NCBI GenBank assembly: GCA_015493685.1
Contig: WGCS01000307.1
Coordinates: forward strand, 1-41,224
Length of the DNA stretch: 41,224 bases
From: Bacteroidales bacterium
GTDB lineage: Bacteria; Bacteroidota; Bacteroidia; Bacteroidales; UBA1556
Direction of reading: 5' to 3'
This document shows, in pieces, positions 1-9,258 of this stretch (the first letter of the stretch is position 1; each line of letters opens with the position of its first letter). Made by a program: the position numbers and the translations under genes. A model generated the notes under the pieces. The model was not told the DNA's origin. It did no database searches and worked only from the letters and a program-made list of their open reading frames with translations.

Positions 1-35
1 ATTATAAATGGCCATAAGAATAAATCAGAATATAT

Positions 36-1475
36 ATGAAACGAACTATTATCAACGAACTATTACATCAGAACGAGTTTGGCAATAAAGTACTGGTTAA
101 AGGCTGGGTACGCAACCGTAGAGGGAGTAAAAATGTGGCTTTTGTTGCCCTCAATGATGGTTCATGTATTAACAACATCCAAATTGTCGTTGATTTTGCC
201 AACTTGGGTGAAGAGGTAATGGAAGGCATTAATGTGGGTGCTTCCTTATCGGTAGAAGGCCTACTGATGGAATCAAAGGGAGGAGGGCAACGGATGGAGA
301 TTATTGCAGAAAAGATTACGCTTCTCGGCCCTGCCGACCCCAATAAATACCCACTCCAACCCAAACGACATTCTTTAGAGTTTCTTCGCGAAATTGCTCA
401 TTTACGCTTTCGTACCAATACTTTTGGCGCCATTACTCGTATTCGTCACGCCATGATTTTTGCCGTTCACAACTATTTCAATGATAGAGGATTTTACAAT
501 ATTCATACGCCTATTATCACTGCTTCTGATGCCGAAGGTGCAGGAGAAATGTTTCAGGTAACAACAATGGATTTAAAGAATCCTATACTCAATGAGGAAG
601 GCAATGTTGATTATAAACAAGATTTCTTTGGCAAAAAAACCAATCTAACAGTAAGCGGACAACTGGAAGCTGAGTTGGCAGCTTTAGCCATGGGACGAGT
701 TTATACATTTGGGCCTACTTTCCGTGCTGAGAATTCCAATACAACCCGTCATCTTGCAGAATTTTGGATGATTGAACCGGAGGTAGCCTTTAATGAGCTT
801 ACCGATAATATGGACCTGGCTGAGGACATGCTAAAATACGTTACTCAATACGCACTGGACAATTGCATGGACGACCTACAGTTTTTAAGTAAGCGATTGC
901 AAGAAGAAGAGAAAGGAAAGAAAGCCGAAGAACGCTCCATGGAGCTTATCGCTAAATTACATTCCATCGTTGACAACGATTTTGTACGCCTCACCTATAC
1001 CGAGGCAATTGATATTCTCAGAAATTCTAAACCCAATAAGAAAAAACGCTTTAACTATGTTATTGAAGGCTGGGGTGCTGATCTCCAATCAGAGCACGAG
1101 CGCTATTTGGTAGAAAAACATTTTAAGAAACCCGTTATATTAATCGATTATCCGGCCGAAATAAAGGCTTTTTATATGCGTATGAACGATGATGGCAAAA
1201 CCGTTCGCGCAATGGATATTCTATTCCCCGGCATTGGAGAAATTGTTGGTGGATCACAAAGAGAAGAGCGTTTGGATGTTCTTATGGAAAAAATGGCCGC
1301 CATGAATATTCCCGAAGAAGAAATGTGGTGGTTCCTCGATACGCGCCGATTTGGCTCTGTGCCTCATAGTGGATTTGGACTGGGATTTGAACGCCTTATG
1401 CTTTTTGTTACAGGCATGGGAAACATTAGAGATGTCATCCCTTTCCCAAGAGCTCCAAAACAAGCAGAGTTTTAA
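36..1475 (+). CDS. asnS: Asparagine--tRNA ligase
   Basis: 479-aa ORF; N-terminal OB-fold ([23 protein letters not shown]), class II motifs ([50 protein letters not shown]). Confidence 0.97.
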   Translation: MKRTIINELLHQNEFGNKVLVKGWVRNRRGSKNVAFVALNDGSCINNIQIVVDFANLGEEVMEGINVGASLSVEGLLMESKGGGQRMEIIAEKITLLGPADPNKYPLQPKRHSLEFLREIAHLRFRTNTFGAITRIRHAMIFAVHNYFNDRGFYNIHTPIITASDAEGAGEMFQVTTMDLKNPILNEEGNVDYKQDFFGKKTNLTVSGQLEAELAALAMGRVYTFGPTFRAENSNTTRHLAEFWMIEPEVAFNELTDNMDLAEDMLKYVTQYALDNCMDDLQFLSKRLQEEEKGKKAEERSMELIAKLHSIVDNDFVRLTYTEAIDILRNSKPNKKKRFNYVIEGWGADLQSEHERYLVEKHFKKPVILIDYPAEIKAFYMRMNDDGKTVRAMDILFPGIGEIVGGSQREERLDVLMEKMAAMNIPEEEMWWFLDTRRFGSVPHSGFGLGFERLMLFVTGMGNIRDVIPFPRAPKQAEF

Positions 1476-1560
1476 GCAATAGCAATTGAAGCTCGCAAAA
1501 ATTCCGGAATACGTTGAACTTATTTACTCCATACCATAGCCAAAATGGCATTATATAAAA

Positions 1561-1599
1561 AGCAGAGAACCAATATTATGATATTGGTTCTCTGCTTTT
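1561..1599. terminator. Bidirectional intrinsic terminator between convergent asnS and GIN-domain gene
   Basis: Perfect 16-bp stem AGCAGAGAACCAATAT-TATG-ATATTGGTTCTCTGCT, with TTTTC on the + side and AAAA upstream (T-run on the - strand); sits between convergent genes. Confidence 0.9.
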
Positions 1600-1621
1600 C
1601 TACTTCCAAAACAATTGAAAG

Positions 1622-2347
1622 TTATTCTTTGGAAATAGAAGCAGCTCCGGAGGTCTCCACCTCAACGAATGCAGAACCGCCACCATAAGAAAGATGTGAA
1701 GCGCCACTACACTCCCCCTTAATGCTTTCAGTAACATTGAGATTAATATTGGAAGCTCCACTAATATCAACCAGTGCAGTTTTTACCTCGAGTTCACCTA
1801 ATTTAAGATGCGAAGCACCCGAAGCATCCACATCAATGTCTTCGGCATATCCATCGAGAACAACTTTTGCCGCTCCACTTACTTCCATATTCAACTTCTT
1901 GGTTTTTAGATGAAAATAAAGTTCGCTGGCACCACTTAAATCTAGTTTCATCTTCTTCATCTCATAGCGATCATCAGACTCCATCTTGCAAGCTCCACTC
2001 AACTCTATATTATCAATCTGAGGCGACACAAGATAAATATTCATTACCTTTGGGTTAATAATACTTTTTTTTGTTTCCACATCAAGAATTCCATCTTCTA
2101 CTTTTAATTTAATAAGCGCTTGCAAATTATCATCGGTTTCAATAATGATACTTTGTTTTGGCCCTTTTTTTAAAAATACATGAAAGGCAGAGCCAATATC
2201 TACCCCATGAAAACTTTCTGTCTGACGATTCTCTTTAATAATATTTCCACTCCCTTTTACTCCTTTTCCATTGAAAAGATGAAAGGGTAAAAATAAGAAT
2301 ATGGCTATGGCCACTCCTACTCCAATAAGTACTGATCTGATTTTCAT
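1622..2347 (-). CDS. Head GIN domain (DUF2807-like) secreted/lipid-anchored protein
   Basis: Repetitive beta-helix pattern (SGASHLKLGELEVKTALVDISGASNINLNV...GECSGASHLSYGG) and N-terminal signal/TM segment, typical of the putative auto-transporter adhesin head GIN domain. Confidence 0.85.
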   Translation of the reverse strand: MKIRSVLIGVGVAIAIFLFLPFHLFNGKGVKGSGNIIKENRQTESFHGVDIGSAFHVFLKKGPKQSIIIETDDNLQALIKLKVEDGILDVETKKSIINPKVMNIYLVSPQIDNIELSGACKMESDDRYEMKKMKLDLSGASELYFHLKTKKLNMEVSGAAKVVLDGYAEDIDVDASGASHLKLGELEVKTALVDISGASNINLNVTESIKGECSGASHLSYGGGSAFVEVETSGAASISKE

Positions 2348-2486
2348 TGTGTTTGTGATTTTATTTTATATTAAGATTTAATAGAGATAAACTATTTTTG
2401 AAAATTACTTAGAACTTTTCATAAAAATACTGTAGTAATTACTACGACGATCTAATGGCTGATTTGTTACAAAAGTAATAAATAAT

Positions 2487-2503
2487 CATTGTTGTCCGAT
2501 AAA
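2487..2503 (-). repeat. 17-bp dispersed repeat TTTATCGGACAACAATG, copy 1
   Basis: Reverse complement CATTGTTGTCCGATAAA; identical 17-mer also at 26871-26887 and 30363-30379. Confidence 0.8.
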
Positions 2504-2761
2504 TATCAATTTATCAAATCTAGAGTCATCTATCCAAAGAAAGAGAGACCAAAATTTATATCCACCTTGCTGCCAAATAACGTATAAAGGCTTTAAATTG
2601 GCCCAATAAACTGTCAAAAAATAATTAATAACTTACTATTCAATAATTTATAGTATATTTGCTACAACCTTGATATAGGTATTTGTACCTATGCTTTTCT
2701 GTATAAGAATATTATTAAATAGTACTTTAAAAAGTGAAAATTAACTAAACGTTCATGCTCT

Positions 2762-4972
2762 ATGAAAAAATTTATTCTTTTATTATTCTCTATTGCTATC
2801 CTATCTCCGTCATTGGCAACAGCTCAGGCCTACCATCCTCAATGGATGTATAAATATAAAGGCAATCATATTAACTCATTGGTTGAGGACTCTATAAATA
2901 TATGGGTAGGAACCCAAAATGGCCTAATTCGGATCAATAAGACTACTAACAATAAAACCTTTTATAATTGTTTAAATTCTGATATTCCCATAAATAAAGT
3001 GAGGAAATTATTTATTGATCACAATCAAAATCTTTGGCTATCGGATAAAAAGGATCATTTAGCAAAGTATGATGGACAGAATTGGACCTTTTATAAGGTA
3101 TCCAATAATAATGAAAGTTGGAGAATAGAAGATATAAAAGAAGATGCTAACCATGCCATCTGGGTAAGTACAAATCAACATGGAATAATTAAGTTTGATG
3201 GACAGAATAGAACCTATTTTCAGAGTTTTGAAGATTCTGGTTATTCCTATCCTCATTTTATATTAAAAAACAATTATGCCTTAGCCTTTGATAAGAATAA
3301 TAATCTTATAGCTTCCACCTTTCTGGGTATCGCCAAATATAGCAGTGCGGGTAAATGGACTTTTCGAGATAATATAGATGCAACACATGAAATACCGGCA
3401 GGAGATATTACAGTAATGAAAACAGATAATAATGGAGATATTTGGGCAGGATCAGTATATTACGAAGCTATTGCGCCGGATTTTGGTGGAGGAGATGTTT
3501 CAAAACATGATAATACCGGCTGGCATATTATCCATACCCCACACAATATTAGTCATGTAACAGATTTAAGCTTCGACAACAACAATACAGTTTACATTGC
3601 AACTATGGCTTCCGGAGTTTTAAAATATGACGGGAGTCAACTAAGCGCATTAACATATCCTAACAACCAATCTATACACACCGCAAATGTTTCTGCTGTA
3701 CTCTATGATCATAACGGAAATCTATGGATAGGAACAGCCAATGGTTTATATAAAATGACAGCTAATAATCTCACTAAAATTAAAACTACAGATAATGATG
3801 TTCAAGCAAATTGGTTTATTAGTATGTTTCAAAAAAAAGATGGGACCTACTACACTCAACATTCATATATTAAGAAAGTTTATTTTTACGAAACTTTTGA
3901 TAAACTTTATAAAATAACGCCAACAGATACTGTTGGGTTTTATCATAAAAGGTTTGGAGGGGTAAACATTAAATATGAAGATCCAAATGGGAGTTTATGG
4001 GGAAATACTATGCGTAGCTTAGTAAAAATTACAGATACAACTATCCAATATCTTTATGCTGACACTAATATTCTTCCAAGGAATGCACGAATTTTTGATA
4101 TTAGCTGGGATAATGTCCACAATGAATTTTGGCTGGCAACACAAATAGGACTAATAAGTTACAAAAATGGACAATGGCAGTTTCACGGAGGGTTTATGGG
4201 AGGAAATAAGGAAATATATTCTGTATTTGCAGATTCTACAGGCTGCGTATGGGTGGGGACTTACTATAATCATGGTATAGCAAAATATAAGAATAACCAA
4301 TGGATTACTCAAAATTTCTCGTGGGGAATGTATAACAAACCCATAACACATATCTTTGAGGATAAACATCATAATATTTGGTTTGTTGATCCATTTAACG
4401 CAATTTTAGGTAAGTATAAAAATAATATATGGACAATATATAATCAGAACAATTCACCATTGTCCGGTCAACTCAATATATCCGGTATTGATTGTGATTC
4501 TAATAATGTATATGTAAATCTAGGGTCTAAAGTAGTCGCTTATAATGGAAATAGTTGGGACACGCTACCATTAATCAATGAAAAACTTAGTAATAATGAT
4601 GTGAACAATATTTTTGTGGATAATAATCAGAATATATGGTTTATGGAATACAAAGGTGGAGTAACTATCTATAATCCCAATGGCATAATCCTATCAACAC
4701 CGAAACCAGCAAAACTGCCAATAAGTAAAAATACCTTTAAGGTATATCCAAATCCAAGCGCTGATAATATTACTATTATTTCTACCATTAAAGCAAAGCA
4801 AATAACGGTTTCTATCCTTGATATTCAAGGGAAGAAACTTATCGAAAGAACCATTGATAACACCTATCACAATCCGGTAAAAATAAATACCAAAAATTTA
4901 TTGCCGGGAGTTTATATCATTTCTTTGGAAACGAATGACAATAGAGAGTTTGAAAAACTTATTATTCAATAA
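2762..4972 (+). CDS. Secreted two-component-regulator-type beta-propeller protein with T9SS type A sorting domain
   Basis: Signal peptide MKKFILLLFSIAILSPSLATAQA; repeated propeller blades (NIWVGTQNGLIRI, NLWIGTANGLYKM, CVWVGTYYNHGIAKY); C-terminal KVYPNPSADNITI...GVYIISLETNDNREFEKLIIQ. Confidence 0.9.
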   Translation: MKKFILLLFSIAILSPSLATAQAYHPQWMYKYKGNHINSLVEDSINIWVGTQNGLIRINKTTNNKTFYNCLNSDIPINKVRKLFIDHNQNLWLSDKKDHLAKYDGQNWTFYKVSNNNESWRIEDIKEDANHAIWVSTNQHGIIKFDGQNRTYFQSFEDSGYSYPHFILKNNYALAFDKNNNLIASTFLGIAKYSSAGKWTFRDNIDATHEIPAGDITVMKTDNNGDIWAGSVYYEAIAPDFGGGDVSKHDNTGWHIIHTPHNISHVTDLSFDNNNTVYIATMASGVLKYDGSQLSALTYPNNQSIHTANVSAVLYDHNGNLWIGTANGLYKMTANNLTKIKTTDNDVQANWFISMFQKKDGTYYTQHSYIKKVYFYETFDKLYKITPTDTVGFYHKRFGGVNIKYEDPNGSLWGNTMRSLVKITDTTIQYLYADTNILPRNARIFDISWDNVHNEFWLATQIGLISYKNGQWQFHGGFMGGNKEIYSVFADSTGCVWVGTYYNHGIAKYKNNQWITQNFSWGMYNKPITHIFEDKHHNIWFVDPFNAILGKYKNNIWTIYNQNNSPLSGQLNISGIDCDSNNVYVNLGSKVVAYNGNSWDTLPLINEKLSNNDVNNIFVDNNQNIWFMEYKGGVTIYNPNGIILSTPKPAKLPISKNTFKVYPNPSADNITIISTIKAKQITVSILDIQGKKLIERTIDNTYHNPVKINTKNLLPGVYIISLETNDNREFEKLIIQ

Positions 4973-5261
4973 AATATAATCCGGGGACAAACATTATCTT
5001 TGACGGTTAGCTTATTGCTTTCACCTTATTGGGCCTTAGACTAATAATTATTAAGGACTATGGAGTGATTTTTAAGAAGACTCTTCTAACCCATATTCAT
5101 AACAATAGCCCTATGCTGTGCGAAGCATCGAAACCTATATATATACCTGTATTTCAATGGCTCTACAACAAAAAAGTAGAGGCGTGAAGCTATTGTCACC
5201 TACACGCCAGGATTAAAACTCCCAAAAAAAAGGTGAAGAATTTATAGGGCTTTTTCTTAGC

Positions 5262-5305
5262 TAATCCTCCTTGGGGTTTCCCCTTTTCTGAAAAAGGGGG
5301 ATAAG
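5262..5305 (+). repeat. ~40-bp hairpin repeat family, copy a
   Basis: TAATCCTCCTTGGGGTTTCCCCTTTTCTGAAAAAGGGGGATAAG; CCCCTTTT/AAAAGGGG hairpin. Confidence 0.6.
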
Positions 5306-5386
5306 AATTAGTAAAGTGAGATAGCAATTTGATACATTGGGAAAAATATATTCTACTAAAGTCCTTATTGAACTTAAAAAAGAATT

Positions 5387-5430
5387 TACCTTCCTTTTAT
5401 TAAAGGAAGAATCCAAAGAGGGATTTCTTA
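5387..5430 (-). repeat. ~40-bp hairpin repeat family, copy b (inverted relative to copy a)
   Basis: Reverse complement reads AAATCCCTCTTTGGATTCTTCCTTTAATAAAAGGAAGGTA; CTTCCTTT/AAAGGAAG hairpin. Confidence 0.65.
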
Positions 5431-5547
5431 AAAGAATTAGAAAAATCACGTTTGAACCGTTAATTGAAGAGAAAAAACAACGATGAATACGAGTTAAGAA
5501 GGTTATAAATTAATGCCTATTTTTGCCACTCACCATTATAAAAAGCC

Positions 5548-6441
5548 ATGATTTTAAAAGATCGACAAAAGTACCTATTTGCCACAGATATTATCCTGCT
5601 GCTATACCTCATTATTACTGCTCTAATACTAATAATTCAATACAATGCTTTACCCCTTGCCGGCAATCACCTAATCGTGCGTGGATGGATTTTGCTGCTT
5701 ATGGCCCAAGTAATATTTATTCATAAATACTATTCTACGCCCTTTATGGAATTTGTCCACTTGCTCTTTCCCTTTCTTTTTCTTATCTATTTTTATTACG
5801 AAGCCGTACAACTAGATGTATTTCAACTAAGTAACATTGCCGAAGAGCACTTATCAGCATGGGATGTTAAGCTATTGGGAAGCAGTGCCTTTTCTATTCT
5901 TAGCTCGTGGAACAATCATTCTACTTATGTTCAGTTTGGCTATTTAATACAGTTGCTAGCTTATGCCTCAGTACCTTCACTCCTCTTTGTTGCCTATAGC
6001 AAAAATAATATGACAGGCAGAAAATATGCTTTCATCAGTCTGAATACTTTCCTGATTTATACTCTTATTCTCTTTCTTTTTCCAAGTAATATTTATGGGT
6101 TTAGTATTCCACACCAAGGAATATTTGGAGGAATATCAGAGCTCTTTCAAGCCGTTATCGACTACAATAATGTAGCTACGCTAAATATATTGGTGGGATT
6201 TTTAATAATTTCAGCCATGTTTTTTATTTATATTGACAAATTTATCACCCTATTGCTGAGTCTTTTGTGGCTGTTATTTTCATTGGTATCCATAAGCTTC
6301 AACCAGCAGTTCCTCAGCGGAACACTAATCAGCTGGGCAATTGCTCCCCTATTGTATTACCTAAGTTTACAATTCTATTATTTTACCAATAGGTATATTT
6401 TAGGTTTTCAACAGAAACCTCATAAAGCCCAAAGCCATTGA
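5548..6441 (+). CDS. Polytopic inner-membrane protein of unknown function (possibly a diverged PAP2/Aur1-like protein)
   Basis: 297 aa, many hydrophobic segments; no recognised catalytic motif. Confidence 0.75.
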   Translation: MILKDRQKYLFATDIILLLYLIITALILIIQYNALPLAGNHLIVRGWILLLMAQVIFIHKYYSTPFMEFVHLLFPFLFLIYFYYEAVQLDVFQLSNIAEEHLSAWDVKLLGSSAFSILSSWNNHSTYVQFGYLIQLLAYASVPSLLFVAYSKNNMTGRKYAFISLNTFLIYTLILFLFPSNIYGFSIPHQGIFGGISELFQAVIDYNNVATLNILVGFLIISAMFFIYIDKFITLLLSLLWLLFSLVSISFNQQFLSGTLISWAIAPLLYYLSLQFYYFTNRYILGFQQKPHKAQSH

Positions 6442-6499
6442 TTAATGACACTACTCTAATCAGATTCAAGAAAAAGACATCAATAGAAGAACCCCAAAC

Positions 6500-7360
6500 T
6501 TAATCCAGTAGATTCAATAAATAATCGCCATAGCCACTATTCAAAAGAGGCTCTGCTATCACTCTCAACTCTTCATCATTGATATAGCCCATGCGCCAAG
6601 CAATTTCTTCAATACACCCTACTTTAAGACCTTGCCTCTCTTCCAATACTTGCACAAACTGACCTGCCTGTAATAATGAAGAAAAAGTTCCTGTATCCAG
6701 CCATGCCGTTCCTCTACCCATAATACCTACTTTCAGCTTTCCTGCTTCCAGGTATTTTCTATTTACATCCGTAATTTCATACTCTCCGCGAGAACTTGGC
6801 TTTAAATTTTTAGCAATTTCCACCACTGAATTATCATAAAAATATAAACCGGGAACAGCATAATTAGAACGGGGAAATTCCGGTTTCTCTTCAATTGTTT
6901 TGGCACAATTATTCTCATCAAATTCAACAACACCATAACGATGGGGATCTTTTACATGATACGCAAAAACGACGCCGCCATCGGGCTTACTGTTTTGCTG
7001 CAATACTTCACCCATATTTGCTCCGTAAAAAATATTATCGCCTAATATAAGCGCCACATTATCATTGCCTATAAATTCCTCACCAAGTACAAAAGCCTGG
7101 GCTAAACCATTGGGAATCTGTTGCTCAACATAGCTAAAATTACAACCTATCTGATGTCCATCACCAAGCAATTTTTCAAAACCGGGCAAATCGTAAGGCG
7201 TCGAAATAATTAATATATCACGAATACCTGCCTGCAACAATGTCGATAAAGGATAATAAATCATTGGTTTATCGTAAACCGGCATTAATTGTTTTGATAC
7301 TGCTAATGTTAAAGGTCTCAAACGAGTTCCTGATCCTCCTGCTAAAATTATTCCTTTCAT
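6500..7360 (-). CDS. rfbA: Glucose-1-phosphate thymidylyltransferase
   Basis: [54 protein letters not shown]; the internal Met at 7360 is preferred to the ORF-track start at 7414. Confidence 0.96.
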   Translation of the reverse strand: MKGIILAGGSGTRLRPLTLAVSKQLMPVYDKPMIYYPLSTLLQAGIRDILIISTPYDLPGFEKLLGDGHQIGCNFSYVEQQIPNGLAQAFVLGEEFIGNDNVALILGDNIFYGANMGEVLQQNSKPDGGVVFAYHVKDPHRYGVVEFDENNCAKTIEEKPEFPRSNYAVPGLYFYDNSVVEIAKNLKPSSRGEYEITDVNRKYLEAGKLKVGIMGRGTAWLDTGTFSSLLQAGQFVQVLEERQGLKVGCIEEIAWRMGYINDEELRVIAEPLLNSGYGDYLLNLLD

Positions 7361-7510
7361 ATATTTAATTCTATTAATTTGGTGATATGGAGTCACATGA
7401 TAAAAAATAATCATTCCTTTGTGAGTTAATAATTATTTTTATCATGTTCGTTTCATCTGTTTAAAAAATTATTAATATAGTGATATACAATTGGTTTCTT
7501 TTTTTCTTAC

Positions 7511-8410
7511 TTAGATGATTTTCAAAAAATCCAACTCTTTTGCCGTTAGATGTCGCCACTTACCTCGAGGTAGGTCTTTTTTTGTTAAACCGGCAAAGAC
7601 CACCCTATCTAATTTAACCACCTCATAACCTAAATGCTCAAATAATCTTCTTACAATTCTATTTTTTCCCGAATGTATCTGAATTCCAATTTCTTGTTTT
7701 GATTTAACATCTTCCACATAGCTAATTTTATCCACATTTAAAACACCATCTTCTAACTCTATACCTTCGGCTATTCTAAGCATATCATTTTTAGTAAGCG
7801 CTTTGTCGAGATAAACATGATAAACCTTTCGTACCCTATGTTTGGGATGGGTCAGTTTTTTTGCCAAGTCACCATCATTGGTAAACAGCAATAGTCCTGT
7901 GGTTTTAAGGTCAAGTCTTCCCACTGGATATATCCGTTCGTTACAAGCTTGTTTTATCAAATCCATTACAGTCTTGCGTGCTTGAGGATCGTCAGTGGTG
8001 GTTACAAAGCCTTTAGGCTTATTTAATAATACATATTGCAGCTGTTCTGCCCTTAGCAGCTGGCCGTCAAGATGTACTTTATCTCCTCTTTTTACCTTAT
8101 GACCAAGCTCTGTTACAATCTTTCCATTTATCGTAATTGCACCTGTCTCAATAAGCTTATCGGCCTCACGTCGGGAACATACTCCTGCATGAGCGATGTA
8201 TTTATTCAGCCGCATTGTACCATCTTTACTTAACTGTATCGTGGAGTTCTTTGCCGCTTGTTCCATTACTTTATTCTTCCTTTGAACGGGAGTTCTTGTT
8301 GGCTCCTCTTCCTTCTTTTTGAATTTTGAAAAATCGCCATCATAACGTTTTCCTTTTCCTTTGGTAAGCTTTTGAGACCTTACCCTTGATTTTCCTGCGC
8401 GTTGTGCCAT
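7511..8410 (-). CDS. rluB: rRNA pseudouridine synthase, RsuA/RluB family, with S4 domain and basic N-terminal extension
   Basis: S4 motif MRLNKYIAHAGVCSRREADKLIETGAITING; catalytic loop YPVGRLDLKTTGLLLFTNDGDL; HSGKNRIVRRLFEHLGYEV. Confidence 0.9.
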   Translation of the reverse strand: MAQRAGKSRVRSQKLTKGKGKRYDGDFSKFKKKEEEPTRTPVQRKNKVMEQAAKNSTIQLSKDGTMRLNKYIAHAGVCSRREADKLIETGAITINGKIVTELGHKVKRGDKVHLDGQLLRAEQLQYVLLNKPKGFVTTTDDPQARKTVMDLIKQACNERIYPVGRLDLKTTGLLLFTNDGDLAKKLTHPKHRVRKVYHVYLDKALTKNDMLRIAEGIELEDGVLNVDKISYVEDVKSKQEIGIQIHSGKNRIVRRLFEHLGYEVVKLDRVVFAGLTKKDLPRGKWRHLTAKELDFLKII

Positions 8411-8435
8411 AGTTAATATAAAAAATTTAAGTCCG

Positions 8436-8443
8436 CAAAGATA
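8436..8443 (-). promoter_or_regulatory. Candidate Bacteroidota -7 element (TATCTTTG) upstream of the pseudouridine synthase gene
   Basis: Plus strand CAAAGATA; matches TAnnTTTG and lies about 25 nt upstream of the start codon. No clear -33 TTTG seen. Confidence 0.4.
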
Positions 8444-8466
8444 AGTCCTTTAAGCTTGTGCATTAT

Positions 8467-9255
8467 TTATTTCTTTTTAAACTCTTGTATCTGATTATCA
8501 AAGAAAAGAAGGTACTTCCCCTTGGGTAAGTTATCCACTTTTATATAGCGATCATAACCACGCTTTAGTAAATTACTCTTCATATCGTAAATTTCATAGT
8601 CTGTTTTACTGGAGAGCGTTATTTCATCAATTATCTTCTTATTCTCAATATATACTTGTTTATAAGCCGGAGCACTAAAAATCACATCTCTGGACATTAC
8701 TTCTTCTCCTTTAATATTATACGATTTAACCCGATAAATATTTTTTCCGGAATGCGGATGTATGGCCACTTTGTAAATATTATTGGCAACCGTATCCACC
8801 GGATCTACCTCTGCTACAATACGCCACGAATTCCATTTATACTGTTCCAGTGTCAAAGGATAATCTCCCGGCACCCCATGTACTTGCCATTGCAGCTGAT
8901 TGCTCTTATTAAACCTTGGCTTTGAGATGCGAAATTTTACAGGTGGCATAAGGGCCTCCGGATTTACTATTACCGGTGGATATTTTCCTTGATAAACAAG
9001 CTGAATATTAACACGCCCTTCTTCTTTTAGATTGTATGTAGATAAATCAATCTCAATTCCATTGGTATTGAGATACTCCTTAATGGTGTCCTTATTAACT
9101 ATCAACTGCTGAATGCTGAAACTATCAGCCACAGATGGATTATAAACATATACATTAGTATGATAATACAAACCACTAATAGCTATAGTATCAGTTTGAG
9201 CCTTAAGCCCCACTGAAAACAATAAAAATACAATTGTCAAAAGACGATAAACCAT
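8467..9255 (-). CDS. Secreted hypothetical protein with degenerate T9SS-like C-terminus
   Basis: Signal peptide MVYRLLTIVFLLFSVGLKAQ; C-terminal YEIYDMKSNLLKRGYDRYIKVDNLPKGKYLLFFDNQIQEFKKK resembles a sorting domain; directly follows the M1 peptidase gene (3-nt gap). Confidence 0.7.
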   Translation of the reverse strand: MVYRLLTIVFLLFSVGLKAQTDTIAISGLYYHTNVYVYNPSVADSFSIQQLIVNKDTIKEYLNTNGIEIDLSTYNLKEEGRVNIQLVYQGKYPPVIVNPEALMPPVKFRISKPRFNKSNQLQWQVHGVPGDYPLTLEQYKWNSWRIVAEVDPVDTVANNIYKVAIHPHSGKNIYRVKSYNIKGEEVMSRDVIFSAPAYKQVYIENKKIIDEITLSSKTDYEIYDMKSNLLKRGYDRYIKVDNLPKGKYLLFFDNQIQEFKKK

Positions 9256-9258
9256 TCT

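Noticed and set aside
1254-1463. Antisense ORFs in asnS (68-364 and 1254-1463, - strand)
   Set aside because: Antisense to a highly conserved housekeeping gene with no domain support.
5180-5210. GGCGTG...CACGCC inverted repeat
   Set aside because: Only 6-bp arms with a long loop and no T-run; could be chance in an intergenic region.
5523-5726. 67-aa + ORF overlapping the start of the membrane protein gene
   Set aside because: Out-of-frame overlap with a clear multi-TM CDS; composition is not protein-like.
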